Below are positions 51,290-60,056 of a stretch of DNA of 64,000 bases, in pieces. Under the pieces are notes generated by a model. The model made no database searches and was not told the origin of the DNA. It saw nothing but the letters and a program-made list of their open reading frames with translations. The DNA comes from Enterocloster clostridioformis (GTDB taxonomy: Bacteria; Bacillota; Clostridia; Lachnospirales; Lachnospiraceae). The stretch covers positions 4,092,001-4,156,000 of the forward strand of contig NZ_JAIWZC010000001.1 in NCBI RefSeq assembly GCF_020297485.1, written 5' to 3'. The first letter of the stretch is position 1, and each line of letters opens with the position of its first letter. The position numbers and the translations under genes were made by a program.

Positions 51290-52825
51290 CTATCTTCCCA
51301 CGGAATCATACTCATCGCAGATTTCCACGGATGGAGCTTCTGTCATAAGCGACACGGCCACAATGGCAATGCAGGCCACGATGAAGGCGGGAAGCAGTTC
51401 ATAGATGTTCCAGGCGCCGCCTAAGGGGCGCACGCCGTATTTCCATACAAACACCATGACGCCTCCGGAAATCATGCCTGCCAGGGCGCCCTTCAGATTG
51501 CTGCGCTTCCAGAACAGGGCAAAGAGCATCACCGGCCCGAAGGACGCGCCGAAACCGGCCCAGGCAAAGGAGACAATGGTAAATACGGAGCTGTCGGGAT
51601 TCCAGGCCAGAAGGATGGCTACCAGGGCAATGCCAACCACGGTGATACGGGCCGCTGTCATGGACGCTTTTGTATCCATTTTAATCTTCAGGAAATCCTG
51701 GAGCAGGTTCTGGGACACGCCTGACGCGGCTGTCAGCAGCTGGGAGTCGGCCGTGGACATGGTACAGGCCAGGATTCCTGCCAGCACCACTCCTGCCACA
51801 ACGGACAGCAGGATTCCGTGGCGTCCCAGCAAATCCGCCAGACGGATGATTACGGTCTCGGATTCAGAGCTGGATGAGAACATGGGAATCCCTCCTGCCA
51901 CAGAGGCGCCGTTTCCGATGATGCCGATCAGGATGGCTACAAACATGGAGATGACAACCCAAATGGAGGCAATACGCCGTGACGTCTTAAGCTTATCCTC
52001 ATGGCTGATGGCCATGAAGCGAAGAAGGATATGGGGCATTCCAAAATACCCCAATCCCCATGCCATGGTAGACAGTATGGTTATAATACCATAAGGGGAC
52101 GCTGTGTTGTCAGCCATGTTGTGGACATGGGTCATGCTAAGGTATCCTGCCAGGGAACGGGCGTTGTCAGCCACGGCATTCCAGCCGCCTGCAACTTGGA
52201 TGCCAAAGAATACAATGATAACCAGCGCAATGCTCATGACAATACTCTGAATCAGGTCCGTGGTGGACACTGCCATAAACCCTCCCATGACTGTGTATCC
52301 GATGATGACCACAGCGCCTGCGATCATTGCCACATGGTAATTTACGCCGAACAGGCTGTTGAACAGGGTTCCCACCGCCTTAAAGCCCGACGCGGTATAG
52401 GGAATAAAGAAAATCAGGATTACGATGGCGGCAATGCACATCAGTATGTTCCTGTCATCCCGGTAGCGGCGGGAGAAAAAGTCGGGTATGGTGATGGCCC
52501 CGCATGCAACGGAATAACGGCGCAGGCGCCTGGCAACAATCAGCCAGTTGAGATATGTACCCACGGCCAGACCAATGGCGGTCCAGCCCGCATCCGCGAT
52601 GCCGGTCAGGTATGCAACTCCCGGCAGGCCCATGAGAAGCCAGCTGCTCATATCCGAAGCCTCGGCGCTCATGGCAGTTACCAGTGCGCCCAGTTTGCGG
52701 CCTCCCAGATAGAATTCGTCGGCAGAATCACCGCCGCCCTTTTTGCTGAAATAAAAACCTACATATACCATGGCCGCCAGATACACGGTGATGGCTGCCA
52801 GGATTCCTATTTGTCCAGTACTCAT
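51290..52825 (-). CDS. putP: Sodium/proline symporter
   Basis: 511-aa sodium:solute symporter (SSS family) with about thirteen membrane segments. YLGGRKLGALVTAMSAEASD, MSSWLLMGLPGVAY near residue 60 and VLAGILACTMSTADSQLL near residue 350 are the PutP signatures, with sodium-binding serines in STADSQ. GAITIPDFFSRRYRD is the conserved cytoplasmic loop. AGGAGGGT precedes the start. It is a single-gene unit. Confidence 0.93.
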   Translation of the reverse strand: MSTGQIGILAAITVYLAAMVYVGFYFSKKGGGDSADEFYLGGRKLGALVTAMSAEASDMSSWLLMGLPGVAYLTGIADAGWTAIGLAVGTYLNWLIVARRLRRYSVACGAITIPDFFSRRYRDDRNILMCIAAIVILIFFIPYTASGFKAVGTLFNSLFGVNYHVAMIAGAVVIIGYTVMGGFMAVSTTDLIQSIVMSIALVIIVFFGIQVAGGWNAVADNARSLAGYLSMTHVHNMADNTASPYGIITILSTMAWGLGYFGMPHILLRFMAISHEDKLKTSRRIASIWVVISMFVAILIGIIGNGASVAGGIPMFSSSSESETVIIRLADLLGRHGILLSVVAGVVLAGILACTMSTADSQLLTAASGVSQNLLQDFLKIKMDTKASMTAARITVVGIALVAILLAWNPDSSVFTIVSFAWAGFGASFGPVMLFALFWKRSNLKGALAGMISGGVMVFVWKYGVRPLGGAWNIYELLPAFIVACIAIVAVSLMTEAPSVEICDEYDSVGR

Positions 52826-53042
52826 TTTACCCTCCTGTTATGTGTTCCTTTGCGGAAAACCGACATAATGCTGACATTATAGCATGAGGATGAGGAGAAC
52901 GCAATACAGAACGAAGTATAGACTACATACTAGAATAATTATTATAAAATATGAATAAAACAACGTATTTATAAGAAAAAAATTCTAGACGATAATTGGA
53001 ATATATATGAGAAGAAATATTTAGACATATAGAGAACGCGGT

Positions 53043-53062
53043 CCCGGCCGTTTAAGGCCGGG
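53043..53062. other. GC-rich hairpin after the TetR gene
   Basis: CCCGGCC and GGCCGGG pair around six bases. No T run follows on either strand, so it may be a weak terminator. The rest of 52826-53138 is AT-rich DNA and short GCAGT runs without a gene. Confidence 0.55.
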
Positions 53063-53138
53063 GCCGGAGATGGGACTGAATATGGTGATGGCAGCGGCAG
53101 TATAGCAGTGGCAGTATGGCAGTAGGGTACTGCCGCAA

Positions 53139-53732
53139 TCATCCCCGCCCGGGCAGGAAATGGCTTAGGAACACGGGCATGACTGAGGCGCTGTACCTGC
53201 GCAGGGAATATTCGCCGGCGCACAGACACCAGTCGTATAACAGGGCGCGTTCGGACAGGGCGTAAAGCTTGACCATTTCATTGACGCTGGTTTCTGCGTT
53301 CAGCTCCCCGGATTCCTGGCCATGGGCGATGATCCTGCGGAGCAGTTTATAGTAGGTGCGGTTGTGATCCAGCAGGTGCTTTTCACCGGTGGTGACCAGC
53401 TGAGTGGAGAGCAGGCGGGCCAGAAGGTCCAGGGATATGCTGTTCTCAATCATGCCGAAGAGCTCGCTGTTTAGAAAGAGAAGTTTGTCCATGGCTGACA
53501 TCTTGGGCGTAAGAGTATCCATGAGTTCTTCGTATTTTTCATCAAAGAGCAGGCTCAGGGTACTGAGGAGAGCATCCTTTCCGTCGAAATAGTGGTAAAA
53601 TGAGCCCTTGGATGTCTGGGAGAGCTCAATGATTTCCTCCACCGTGGTATCTTCATATCCCTGTTCATAAAACAGCTTCCATGCTGCGTTTACAATCTTC
53701 CCCCGGGTGTTGCGGGCATTTTTCTTGGCCAT
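53139..53732 (-). CDS. TetR/AcrR-family transcriptional regulator
   Basis: 197 aa. The N-terminal helix-turn-helix reads TRGKIVNAAWKLFYEQGYED, TTVEEIIELSQTSKGSFYHY, FDGKDALLSTL. The C-terminal ligand domain is not informative by eye. Putative targets are its own gene or nearby genes; putP and ilvE are the neighbours, but no shared operator was found. Confidence 0.88.
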   Translation of the reverse strand: MAKKNARNTRGKIVNAAWKLFYEQGYEDTTVEEIIELSQTSKGSFYHYFDGKDALLSTLSLLFDEKYEELMDTLTPKMSAMDKLLFLNSELFGMIENSISLDLLARLLSTQLVTTGEKHLLDHNRTYYKLLRRIIAHGQESGELNAETSVNEMVKLYALSERALLYDWCLCAGEYSLRRYSASVMPVFLSHFLPGRG

Positions 53733-53890
53733 GTATGCACATCTCCTTGTGTTCGTTTATTCCTATTTTATAACTTAACACAGTTTTGCTGGTTTCGCAA
53801 TGCGGCCTGAGGGCGTTTATGCATGTATGAATTCCGGCCGAGGTTATGGCTGATATGCAGGAATTGTATAGTATATTTGCAGGGAACCCA

Positions 53891-53919
53891 TTGATTTTGA
53901 GGATTAATACGATTATAAT
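53891..53919 (+). promoter_or_regulatory. Promoter of ilvE
   Basis: TTGATT, 17-bp spacer and TATAAT, 47 bp before the start. No T-box leader is seen in the short space. Confidence 0.75.
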
Positions 53920-53965
53920 TGTGTTCAAAATACATCTTATATCTACCCGAATGGAGGAACAGACT

Positions 53966-54991
53966 ATGGAAAAGAAAGACCTGGACTGGGGAAATATCGG
54001 ATTTTCCTATATGCCGACGGACAAGCGCTATGTGGCGAATTATAAAGACGGAGCATGGGACGGGGGAGCGATGACCTCTGACCCCAATGTGGTGATTAAT
54101 GAATGCGCGGGCATCCTTCAGTACTGCCAGGAGATTTTTGAGGGACTTAAGGCTTATACCACTGAGGATGGAAGCATTGTCACATTCCGTCCTGACCTGA
54201 ATGCGGAGCGTATGATGGATTCCGCCAGGAGGCTGGAGATGCCGCCCTTCCCCAAGGAGAGATTTCTGGAGGCAGTGGACCAGGTGGTGAAGGCCAACGC
54301 AGCATGGGTACCTCCGTACGGAAGCGGAGCCACCCTTTACCTCAGGCCCTATATGTTTGCCTCAGGTCCTGTCATCGGTGTTAAGCCTTCCCAGGAGTAT
54401 CAGTTCAGGCTTTTTGGAACGCCTGTAGGGCCTTACTTTAAGGGAGGAGCAAAACCTCTGACCCTTTGCGTCAGCGACTTTGACCGGGCGGCGCCCAACG
54501 GCACCGGCCACGTAAAGGCCGGACTGAACTACGCCATGAGCCTTCACGCTTCTGTCACAGCCCATGCAGCGGGATATGACGAGAACGTGTTCCTGGATCC
54601 CGGTACCAGGACCTATATTGAGGAGACGGGGGGAGCCAATTTCCTGTTTGTCACAAAGGACGGCGAGGTGGTGACGCCTAAGTCTGATTCCATCCTCCCA
54701 TCCATTACCAGGCGCTCCCTTGTGCACGTGGCAGAGCATTATCTGGGCCTTAAGGTGACCCAGAGGCCTGTGAAGCTTTCTGAACTGGGCGATTTCGCAG
54801 AGTGCGGACTGTGCGGAACAGCAGCCGTTATCTCCCCTGTGGGCAAGATTGTGGACCATGGAAGGGAAATCTGCTTCCCAAGCGGCATGGACGCCATGGG
54901 ACCTGTTACAAAGAAGCTGTATGATACTCTTACAGGCATTCAGATGGGAACCATCGAAGCGCCTGAGGGATGGATTCGGAAAATCGTATAA
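53966..54991 (+). CDS. ilvE: Branched-chain amino acid aminotransferase
   Basis: Last step of leucine, isoleucine and valine synthesis (PLP fold type IV). At 341 aa it belongs to the longer IlvE group. The PLP lysine is K184 in GHVKAGLNYA. Other blocks are CQEIFEGLKAYTTEDGSIVT, ATLYLRPYMFASGPVIGVKP, IEETGGANFLFVTKDGEVVT and LCGTAAVISPVGKI. The start at 53966 follows ATGGAGGAACAGACT; an upstream in-frame ATG at 53951 overlaps that site. Confidence 0.95.
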   Translation: MEKKDLDWGNIGFSYMPTDKRYVANYKDGAWDGGAMTSDPNVVINECAGILQYCQEIFEGLKAYTTEDGSIVTFRPDLNAERMMDSARRLEMPPFPKERFLEAVDQVVKANAAWVPPYGSGATLYLRPYMFASGPVIGVKPSQEYQFRLFGTPVGPYFKGGAKPLTLCVSDFDRAAPNGTGHVKAGLNYAMSLHASVTAHAAGYDENVFLDPGTRTYIEETGGANFLFVTKDGEVVTPKSDSILPSITRRSLVHVAEHYLGLKVTQRPVKLSELGDFAECGLCGTAAVISPVGKIVDHGREICFPSGMDAMGPVTKKLYDTLTGIQMGTIEAPEGWIRKIV

Positions 54992-55054
54992 CAGCGGTTT
55001 GGGTATTATAAGGTCTGAATATGCGCAAACATGCGTTTAAACGCATAATCAGGG

Positions 55055-55104
55055 CCTCCCGGAATATATTGATAGTAATTGTATCATATATTCCGGGAGG
55101 TTTT
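55055..55104 (+). terminator. Terminator after ilvE whose stem holds the next ribosome site
   Basis: CCTCCCGGAATATAT pairs perfectly with ATATATTCCGGGAGG and four T follow. The GGGAGG of the 3' arm is also the ribosome site of the PrcB-like gene. A 16-bp palindrome, ATGCGTTTAAACGCAT, precedes it at 55031-55046. Confidence 0.85.
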
Positions 55105-55107
55105 AAC

Positions 55108-55533
55108 ATGAAAGGAACTATTAAGGGTAAAGTGTACCTTGGGCTCATGATGCTGTTTGCCATGACTCTGTGGCTGGCCGGCTGCTCCGCGTCTAAGGAC
55201 AGCGGGGATAAGGTCAGGGACCTGGATTTCTCAGTGGTGGGTGATATGGATGTGCCGGATGAGCTTAAGAATCTGATTGCCGAGAAACAGCAGCAGTCGT
55301 TTAAGCTCACATACAGCGATGAGCAGAATCTGTACATAGCGGTGGGATACGGCGTACAGCCCACAGGCGGCTACAGCATCAGCGTCAATGAGCTCTATCT
55401 GACTGACAACTCCATTGTGGTCAATACAGAGTTAAAGGGCCCCGAAAAGGGGGAGAATGCCGGTACGGAACAGTCATTTCCATATATTGTAATCAGGACA
55501 GAGTATCTGGAAAATCCTGTGGTATTCCAGTAG
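55108..55533 (+). CDS. PrcB-like lipoprotein
   Basis: 141 aa. Signal peptide (GKVYLGLMMLFAMTLW) with lipobox LAGC, then a soluble domain with QNLYIAVGYGVQPTGGYSIS and the following VNELYLTDNSIVVN, which resemble the PrcB C-terminal domain of protease-complex lipoproteins. An in-frame extension upstream would run through the terminator stem and is rejected. Its SD lies in that stem, so translation may be limited unless the stem is opened. Function unknown. Confidence 0.75.
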   Translation: MKGTIKGKVYLGLMMLFAMTLWLAGCSASKDSGDKVRDLDFSVVGDMDVPDELKNLIAEKQQQSFKLTYSDEQNLYIAVGYGVQPTGGYSISVNELYLTDNSIVVNTELKGPEKGENAGTEQSFPYIVIRTEYLENPVVFQ

Positions 55534-55606
55534 CATGGGCGGGGCAAGGGGGAGGCAAAAGCCTGAAAAGAGTTATGAAACAGGCCCCAAAGTGTAAAAA
55601 GCTCTT

Positions 55607-55635
55607 TTTAATTTGAATATCATATGCTATACTAT
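55607..55635 (+). promoter_or_regulatory. Candidate promoter of cysE
   Basis: TTTAAT, 17-bp spacer and TACTAT, 78 bp before the start. An imperfect stem (AAAAGAG with CTCTTTTT) just upstream may end the PrcB-like transcript. Confidence 0.55.
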
Positions 55636-55713
55636 ACGATATTTAACCTTTTTAGGAAAATGTCGTATTACCGTAGCATTGTGTTAACTTGTTAAAGAAA
55701 GGCTGGAGTAAAT

Positions 55714-56358
55714 ATGATATTCAAGGACATATGGCTTGACATAAAGGCCGTACAGGAACGTGACCCCGCTGCCCGCAATGCCCTGGAGGTACTTCTTCTG
55801 TACCAGGGAGTCCATGCCCTTATATGGCACCGGTTTGCCCACTGGTTCTATAAGCACAGGATGTTTTTTGTTGCCAGGCTGATTTCCCAGATTGCCAGGT
55901 TTTTCACCCTCATCGAGATTCACCCCGGCGCCCAGCTGGGCCACGGCATCCTGATTGACCATGGATGCGGAGTGGTTATCGGCGAGACCACGGTTGTGGG
56001 AGATAACTGTACCATTTACCAGGGAGTTACCCTGGGCGGCGTGGGAACCAAGAAAGGCAAACGCCATCCCACTCTGGGCAATAATGTGATGGTAGGCGCG
56101 GGCGCCAAGATTCTGGGCGCTTTTGAGGTGGGCGATAACTGCTCCATTGCGGCCAATGCCGTTCTGCTGAAGCCGCTGGAGGATAATGTGACCGCTGTGG
56201 GCATACCTGCCCGTCCAATCAAAAAGGATGGCGTTACCATACCAAAGGTAAAGAAAAGCCTGACGCTGGAGGAATACGAGACAATGAAACGGCGGATGGA
56301 GCAGATGGAGAAGGAGATTGAATTCCTTAAGGGCGCCTTAAAAGATGCCCGGACATGA
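55714..56358 (+). CDS. cysE: Serine O-acetyltransferase
   Basis: Acetylates serine for cysteine synthesis. 214 aa of the EpsC/short CysE type. The N-terminal helices read WLDIKAVQERDPAARNALEV and YQGVHALIWHRFAHWFY; left-handed beta-helix hexapeptides follow (EIHPGAQLGHGILIDHGCGV, VIGETTVVGDNCTIYQGVTL), including the catalytic histidine in IDHGCG, and GVGTKKGKRHPTLGNNV is the substrate loop. The C-terminus is a short coiled coil (TMKRRMEQMEKEIEFLK) instead of the usual regulatory tail. Confidence 0.93.
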   Translation: MIFKDIWLDIKAVQERDPAARNALEVLLLYQGVHALIWHRFAHWFYKHRMFFVARLISQIARFFTLIEIHPGAQLGHGILIDHGCGVVIGETTVVGDNCTIYQGVTLGGVGTKKGKRHPTLGNNVMVGAGAKILGAFEVGDNCSIAANAVLLKPLEDNVTAVGIPARPIKKDGVTIPKVKKSLTLEEYETMKRRMEQMEKEIEFLKGALKDART

Positions 56359-56415
56359 GCCCGGCTGACGGCCCAATCCGGAAAAATAACCTACCCAGGA
56401 GAAGACACACGGCAC

Positions 56416-57288
56416 ATGAAACAGGAAGCACCCCATGTAAATATAGAGCGGAGCATCATAAAACAGTTCCGCAGGGAAATATGGCGCCCCTTTGTGAAGG
56501 GGCTTCAGGATTATGAGATGATAAAAGACGGCGACAAGGTGGCTGTCTGCATATCCGGCGGAAAGGATTCCATGCTTCTGGCCAAATGCCTTCAGCAGTT
56601 AAAGCGGCAGAGCCAGACGGATTTTGAGCTGGAGTTCATTGTCATGGACCCCGGATACAATCCGGACAACAGGAAGCTGATTGAAGATAATGCAGCCCTC
56701 ATGAATATACCGGTGCGTATCTTTGATTCGGATATATTTGACATTGTGGTGGATGTGGAGCAGTCCCCCTGCTACCTGTGCGCCAGAATGAGAAGAGGGT
56801 ATCTGTACGCCCACGCCAGGGAACTGGGATGCAATAAGATAGCGCTGGGACACCATTTTGACGACGTGATTGAGACCATTCTTATGGGAATCCTTTACGG
56901 AGGCCAGATTAATACCATGATGCCCAAGCTTCACAGCACGAATTTCCAGGGCATGGAGTTAATCCGCCCCCTGTACTATGTAAAGGAAGAAGATATACTG
57001 GCCTGGAAGGATTACAACGGCCTGCATTTCCTGCAGTGTGCCTGCCGGTTTACGGAGCGGATTGCTAAGGAACAGGCTGCAAGAGGGATGGCAGGGGAGG
57101 CGGCTGATATCGTGCACACCTCCAAGCGCCAGGAGATGAAGGAGCTCATCCGATCCCTCAGAAAGACCAGCCCCTTCATAGACGCCAATATCATGAAAAG
57201 CGTGGAGAACATTAATCTGGACGCCTGCCTTGGCTACGTGAAGGACGGGGTGCGCCGCCACTTCATGGACGAATACGATGAAAGATAG
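56416..57288 (+). CDS. PP-loop ATPase, TtcA-like tRNA sulphurtransferase
   Basis: 290 aa. The PP-loop is SGGKDS at residues 47-52. Cysteines C119 and C122 (SPCYLCARMRRG) and the pair C208/C210 (FLQCACRF) fit the iron-sulphur cluster ligands of the TtcA/TtuA group. TtcA thiolates cytidine 32 of tRNA; the Gram-positive relatives are less studied. KIALGHHFDDVIETILMGIL is the other conserved motif. The AGGAGA ribosome site is 12 bases before the ATG. A terminator follows. Confidence 0.83.
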   Translation: MKQEAPHVNIERSIIKQFRREIWRPFVKGLQDYEMIKDGDKVAVCISGGKDSMLLAKCLQQLKRQSQTDFELEFIVMDPGYNPDNRKLIEDNAALMNIPVRIFDSDIFDIVVDVEQSPCYLCARMRRGYLYAHARELGCNKIALGHHFDDVIETILMGILYGGQINTMMPKLHSTNFQGMELIRPLYYVKEEDILAWKDYNGLHFLQCACRFTERIAKEQAARGMAGEAADIVHTSKRQEMKELIRSLRKTSPFIDANIMKSVENINLDACLGYVKDGVRRHFMDEYDER

Positions 57289-57303
57289 AAAAAGAGCATA
57301 AAT

Positions 57304-57360
57304 CACCTGCTGTCCGCATAGATTTTTCTAAAAGACTATGAGAGATGGCAGGTGTTTTTT
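57304..57360 (+). terminator. Terminator directly before the SPOCS-LysM gene
   Basis: CACCTGC and GCAGGTG close a stem with an inner CATAG/CTATG pair, then six T. The ATG of the next gene starts at the base after the T run. Its only ribosome site, AGGTG, is in the stem's 3' arm. Confidence 0.8.
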
Positions 57361-58974
57361 ATGGAATTGATAAAGAAGCAGATACATATGAACCAATGGA
57401 AGGGCAACGTGACCACACAGATTACCCTGGACGATGACTTTATTGTACCGGATACCCTGGATGATATGGAGCAGGTCATGCTGGACACCGGCGAAATACA
57501 GATTGAGACAGTGAAGAACCAGGGTGATAAGGTGGCGGTAAAGGGAAAGCTGGAATTCCAGGTGCTGTACCGGAAGGAGAGCGGCGGGCTCCAGACCCTG
57601 GGCGGCAATATTCCCTTTGAGGAGGTGGTCAATGTCCAGGGCCTGGAGGAAAAGGATTACGTGGGGCTTAACTGGATGCTGGAAGATCTGAACACGGATA
57701 TGATTAATTCCAGGAAGCTGGGAGTCCAGGCCATCATTACCCTTCAGGTGCGGGTGGAGACCCTGAGGGACGTGGAAGCTGCTGTGGATGTGGACATAGA
57801 AAATAACAGCCGTCCCGCGGGGGCCGGCATGTCTGACACGGACGGAGCGGGACAGGTGCAGGTGGAGACGCTTAAGCGCACGGCCAATGCGGCTGCCATT
57901 GCTGTCAGGCGCAAGGATACATACCGGATTAAGGAGGAACTTAGCCTTACCGGAGGCAAGCCCAACATTGGCCGGCTGTTATGGCGGGAGATGAAGCTGC
58001 GGGACGTGACCGTGAAACCATTGGACGGCAGGCTCCACCTGGACGGCGAACTCAGTGTTTTTGTTATTTACGGGGCAGAGGATGAAAATATGCCTGTCCA
58101 GTGGCTGGAGGAGACCATCCCATTTTCAGGGGACATGGAAATGAGCGATGTGAAGGAGGACCAGATCCCCATGGTGACAGTGCGCCTGGCCCATAAGGAT
58201 ATTGAAGCCAAGCCTGACTACGACGGGGAAATGCGGGAAATGGACGTGGACGCGGTGCTGGAGCTGGATATAAAGCTCTATGAGGAGGAGGTGGTGGAGC
58301 TTTTAAGCGATATGTACTCCAACAACCGGGAAATAGAGCTGAACCGTTCAGATGCCTGTTTTGACCAGATTCTGACCAGGAATGTGTGCAAATCCAAGGT
58401 GGCGGAGAAGCTGAGTCTGCCCCAGGCTGAACGGATTCTCCAGATCTGCCATAACGAGGGGACCATCAAGCTGGATGAGGTGGAAATCGGGGATGACTGC
58501 CTGGAGATTGACGGTGTGCTGGAAGTGACTCTTTTATATCTTACCAGCGACGACACATCGCCGGTCCAGTCCTCTGTGGAGCAGGTGCCCTTCCACTGCG
58601 TGGCGGAGGCCAGAGGAATCCGGGAGGACAGCGTATACCAGCTGGATGCGGGACTGGAACAGTTAAGCGCCGTGATGATGGGCGGGGACATGGTGGAAGT
58701 GAAGGCCGTGATTGCCCTGGATTTTCTGGTTCTGCAGCCGGTGTGTGAACCGGTGATTACAGGGGCAGCCATCCATCCCATGGATTTGCAGAAGCTTCAG
58801 GAGCTGCCGGGAATCGTGGGATACATCGTGCAGCCGGAAGACAGTCTGTGGGAAATAGCGAAAAAATTCCATACAACCGTGGGCAATATCATATCCACCA
58901 ACGAACTGGCGGACGACCAGGTGAAACAGGGGCAGAGGCTGCTGCTGGTGAAAGAGATTGCCCAGGGACTGTAA
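57361..58974 (+). CDS. SPOCS (DUF3794) and LysM domain protein
   Basis: 537 aa. It opens MELIKKQIHMNQWKGNVTTQ and then ITLDDDFIVPD, the standard start of clostridial DUF3794 proteins, and carries three SPOCS-type repeats (around residues 20-130, 180-290 and 340-470; for example KVAVKGKLEFQVLYRKE and CLEIDGVLEVTLLYLTSDD). The C-terminal LysM domain (VGYIVQPEDSLWEIAKKFHT) should bind peptidoglycan or spore cortex. Related proteins are linked to spore coat or cortex assembly. No signal peptide is seen. Confidence 0.88.
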   Translation: MELIKKQIHMNQWKGNVTTQITLDDDFIVPDTLDDMEQVMLDTGEIQIETVKNQGDKVAVKGKLEFQVLYRKESGGLQTLGGNIPFEEVVNVQGLEEKDYVGLNWMLEDLNTDMINSRKLGVQAIITLQVRVETLRDVEAAVDVDIENNSRPAGAGMSDTDGAGQVQVETLKRTANAAAIAVRRKDTYRIKEELSLTGGKPNIGRLLWREMKLRDVTVKPLDGRLHLDGELSVFVIYGAEDENMPVQWLEETIPFSGDMEMSDVKEDQIPMVTVRLAHKDIEAKPDYDGEMREMDVDAVLELDIKLYEEEVVELLSDMYSNNREIELNRSDACFDQILTRNVCKSKVAEKLSLPQAERILQICHNEGTIKLDEVEIGDDCLEIDGVLEVTLLYLTSDDTSPVQSSVEQVPFHCVAEARGIREDSVYQLDAGLEQLSAVMMGGDMVEVKAVIALDFLVLQPVCEPVITGAAIHPMDLQKLQELPGIVGYIVQPEDSLWEIAKKFHTTVGNIISTNELADDQVKQGQRLLLVKEIAQGL

Positions 58975-59035
58975 TGGAGGATCCTGCCGGAAGAGGCCGG
59001 ACGGCTTTGGGAAAATGAAGTCCGGAAAGTGAAAG

Positions 59036-59064
59036 AGATCTGGAAACTGCTTCCAGGTCTTTTT
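59036..59064 (+). terminator. Terminator after the SPOCS-LysM gene
   Basis: AGATCTGGAA pairs with TTCCAGGTCT around five bases with one G-T pair, followed by T5. A weak promoter (TGTTAT, 17 bp, TATACT at 59083-59111) comes next. Confidence 0.8.
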
Positions 59065-59144
59065 CCTGTGATGCAAAAAAACTGTTATAGAACCCGGTTT
59101 TATGGTATACTATCTAGAGTTAAACGAAAAGAAGGTGCTATGCT

Positions 59145-60056
59145 ATGGAATTGGAATTTAAGCCGGTGGTGGCCGGGGATATAGACAGGCTTCGGCCTTT
59201 TTATGGGATGAGGCCCAATAAAACATGTGACAGCGTGTTTCTGGACAGTTTTTTGTGGAAGGACTATTACCATGTACAGTGCGCGGTGAGCGAGGGAAGG
59301 GCTGCTTTGTGGCTTATGGAAAAGGACGGCCAGGTTTCAACCGCCATGCCTCTGTGCAGGGAGGAAGACCTGCCTTACTTCTTTCAGCAGATGGTGGATT
59401 ATTTTTCGGAGGTGCTTCACAAGCCCTTCTATATCTCCCTGGCCGATGAGGAAGCGGTACAGTACCTGAATCTGGACCCGGCCCTCTTTGAGGTGGAAGA
59501 GCAGGTGGATTTAAAGGACTATCTCTACAGCGGCGAGGAGCTGAGAAAGCTGGAAGGGAAGAAGTTCGTCAAGAAGAGAAACCATCTTAACGGCTTTAAG
59601 CGCACGTATGAAGGCAGGTATGAGTACAGGCGTCTGTGCTGTTCCGACCGGCATGAGGTGTGGCAGTTTATGGAGCGCTGGAGGCAGCACAGGGAGGAAG
59701 TGGGCGCCATGGAGCTGTCACTGGATTATGAGGTGGCGGGAATACACGATATACTTAAAAACTGTTCCAACCTTTACGTGAGGATGGCCGGGGTATACAT
59801 TGACGGACAGCTGGAGGCGTTTACTATTGGGAGCCTTAATGTACGGGAGAACATGGCTGTCATTCATATTGAGAAGGCCAACCCTGAAATCAGGGGACTG
59901 TACCAGTTTATCAACCAGCAGTTCCTGATAAATGAATTTCCCGAGGCTGAACTTGTGAACCGGGAGGACGATGTGGGGATGGAGGGTCTTAGAAAGGCCA
60001 AGATGAGCTATTATCCCATTGGATTTGCGAGAAAATATATGGTGAGGGAACGATGA
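59145..60056 (+). CDS. DUF2156 (phosphatidylglycerol lysyltransferase C-terminal-like) protein
   Basis: 303 aa of a GNAT-like double fold. It has LRPFYGMRPNKTCDSVFLDS, the KKFVKKRNHLNGFKRTY block, GVYIDGQLEAFTIGSLN, and near the end FINQQFLINEFPEAELVNRE, DDVGMEGLRKAKMSYYP. The last two blocks are typical of DUF2156, where an aminoacyl-tRNA or acyl group transfer is suspected. The stop overlaps the next gene by four bases. Confidence 0.83.
   Translation: MELEFKPVVAGDIDRLRPFYGMRPNKTCDSVFLDSFLWKDYYHVQCAVSEGRAALWLMEKDGQVSTAMPLCREEDLPYFFQQMVDYFSEVLHKPFYISLADEEAVQYLNLDPALFEVEEQVDLKDYLYSGEELRKLEGKKFVKKRNHLNGFKRTYEGRYEYRRLCCSDRHEVWQFMERWRQHREEVGAMELSLDYEVAGIHDILKNCSNLYVRMAGVYIDGQLEAFTIGSLNVRENMAVIHIEKANPEIRGLYQFINQQFLINEFPEAELVNREDDVGMEGLRKAKMSYYPIGFARKYMVRER

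Noticed and set aside
52001..52882. 293-codon plus-strand frame opposite putP
   Set aside because: It is the shadow of the conserved symporter; His/Gln/Cys-rich and without a start site.
53093..53127. Repeated GGCAGTAT units after the TetR gene
   Set aside because: Short, irregular and without structure; probably simple sequence.
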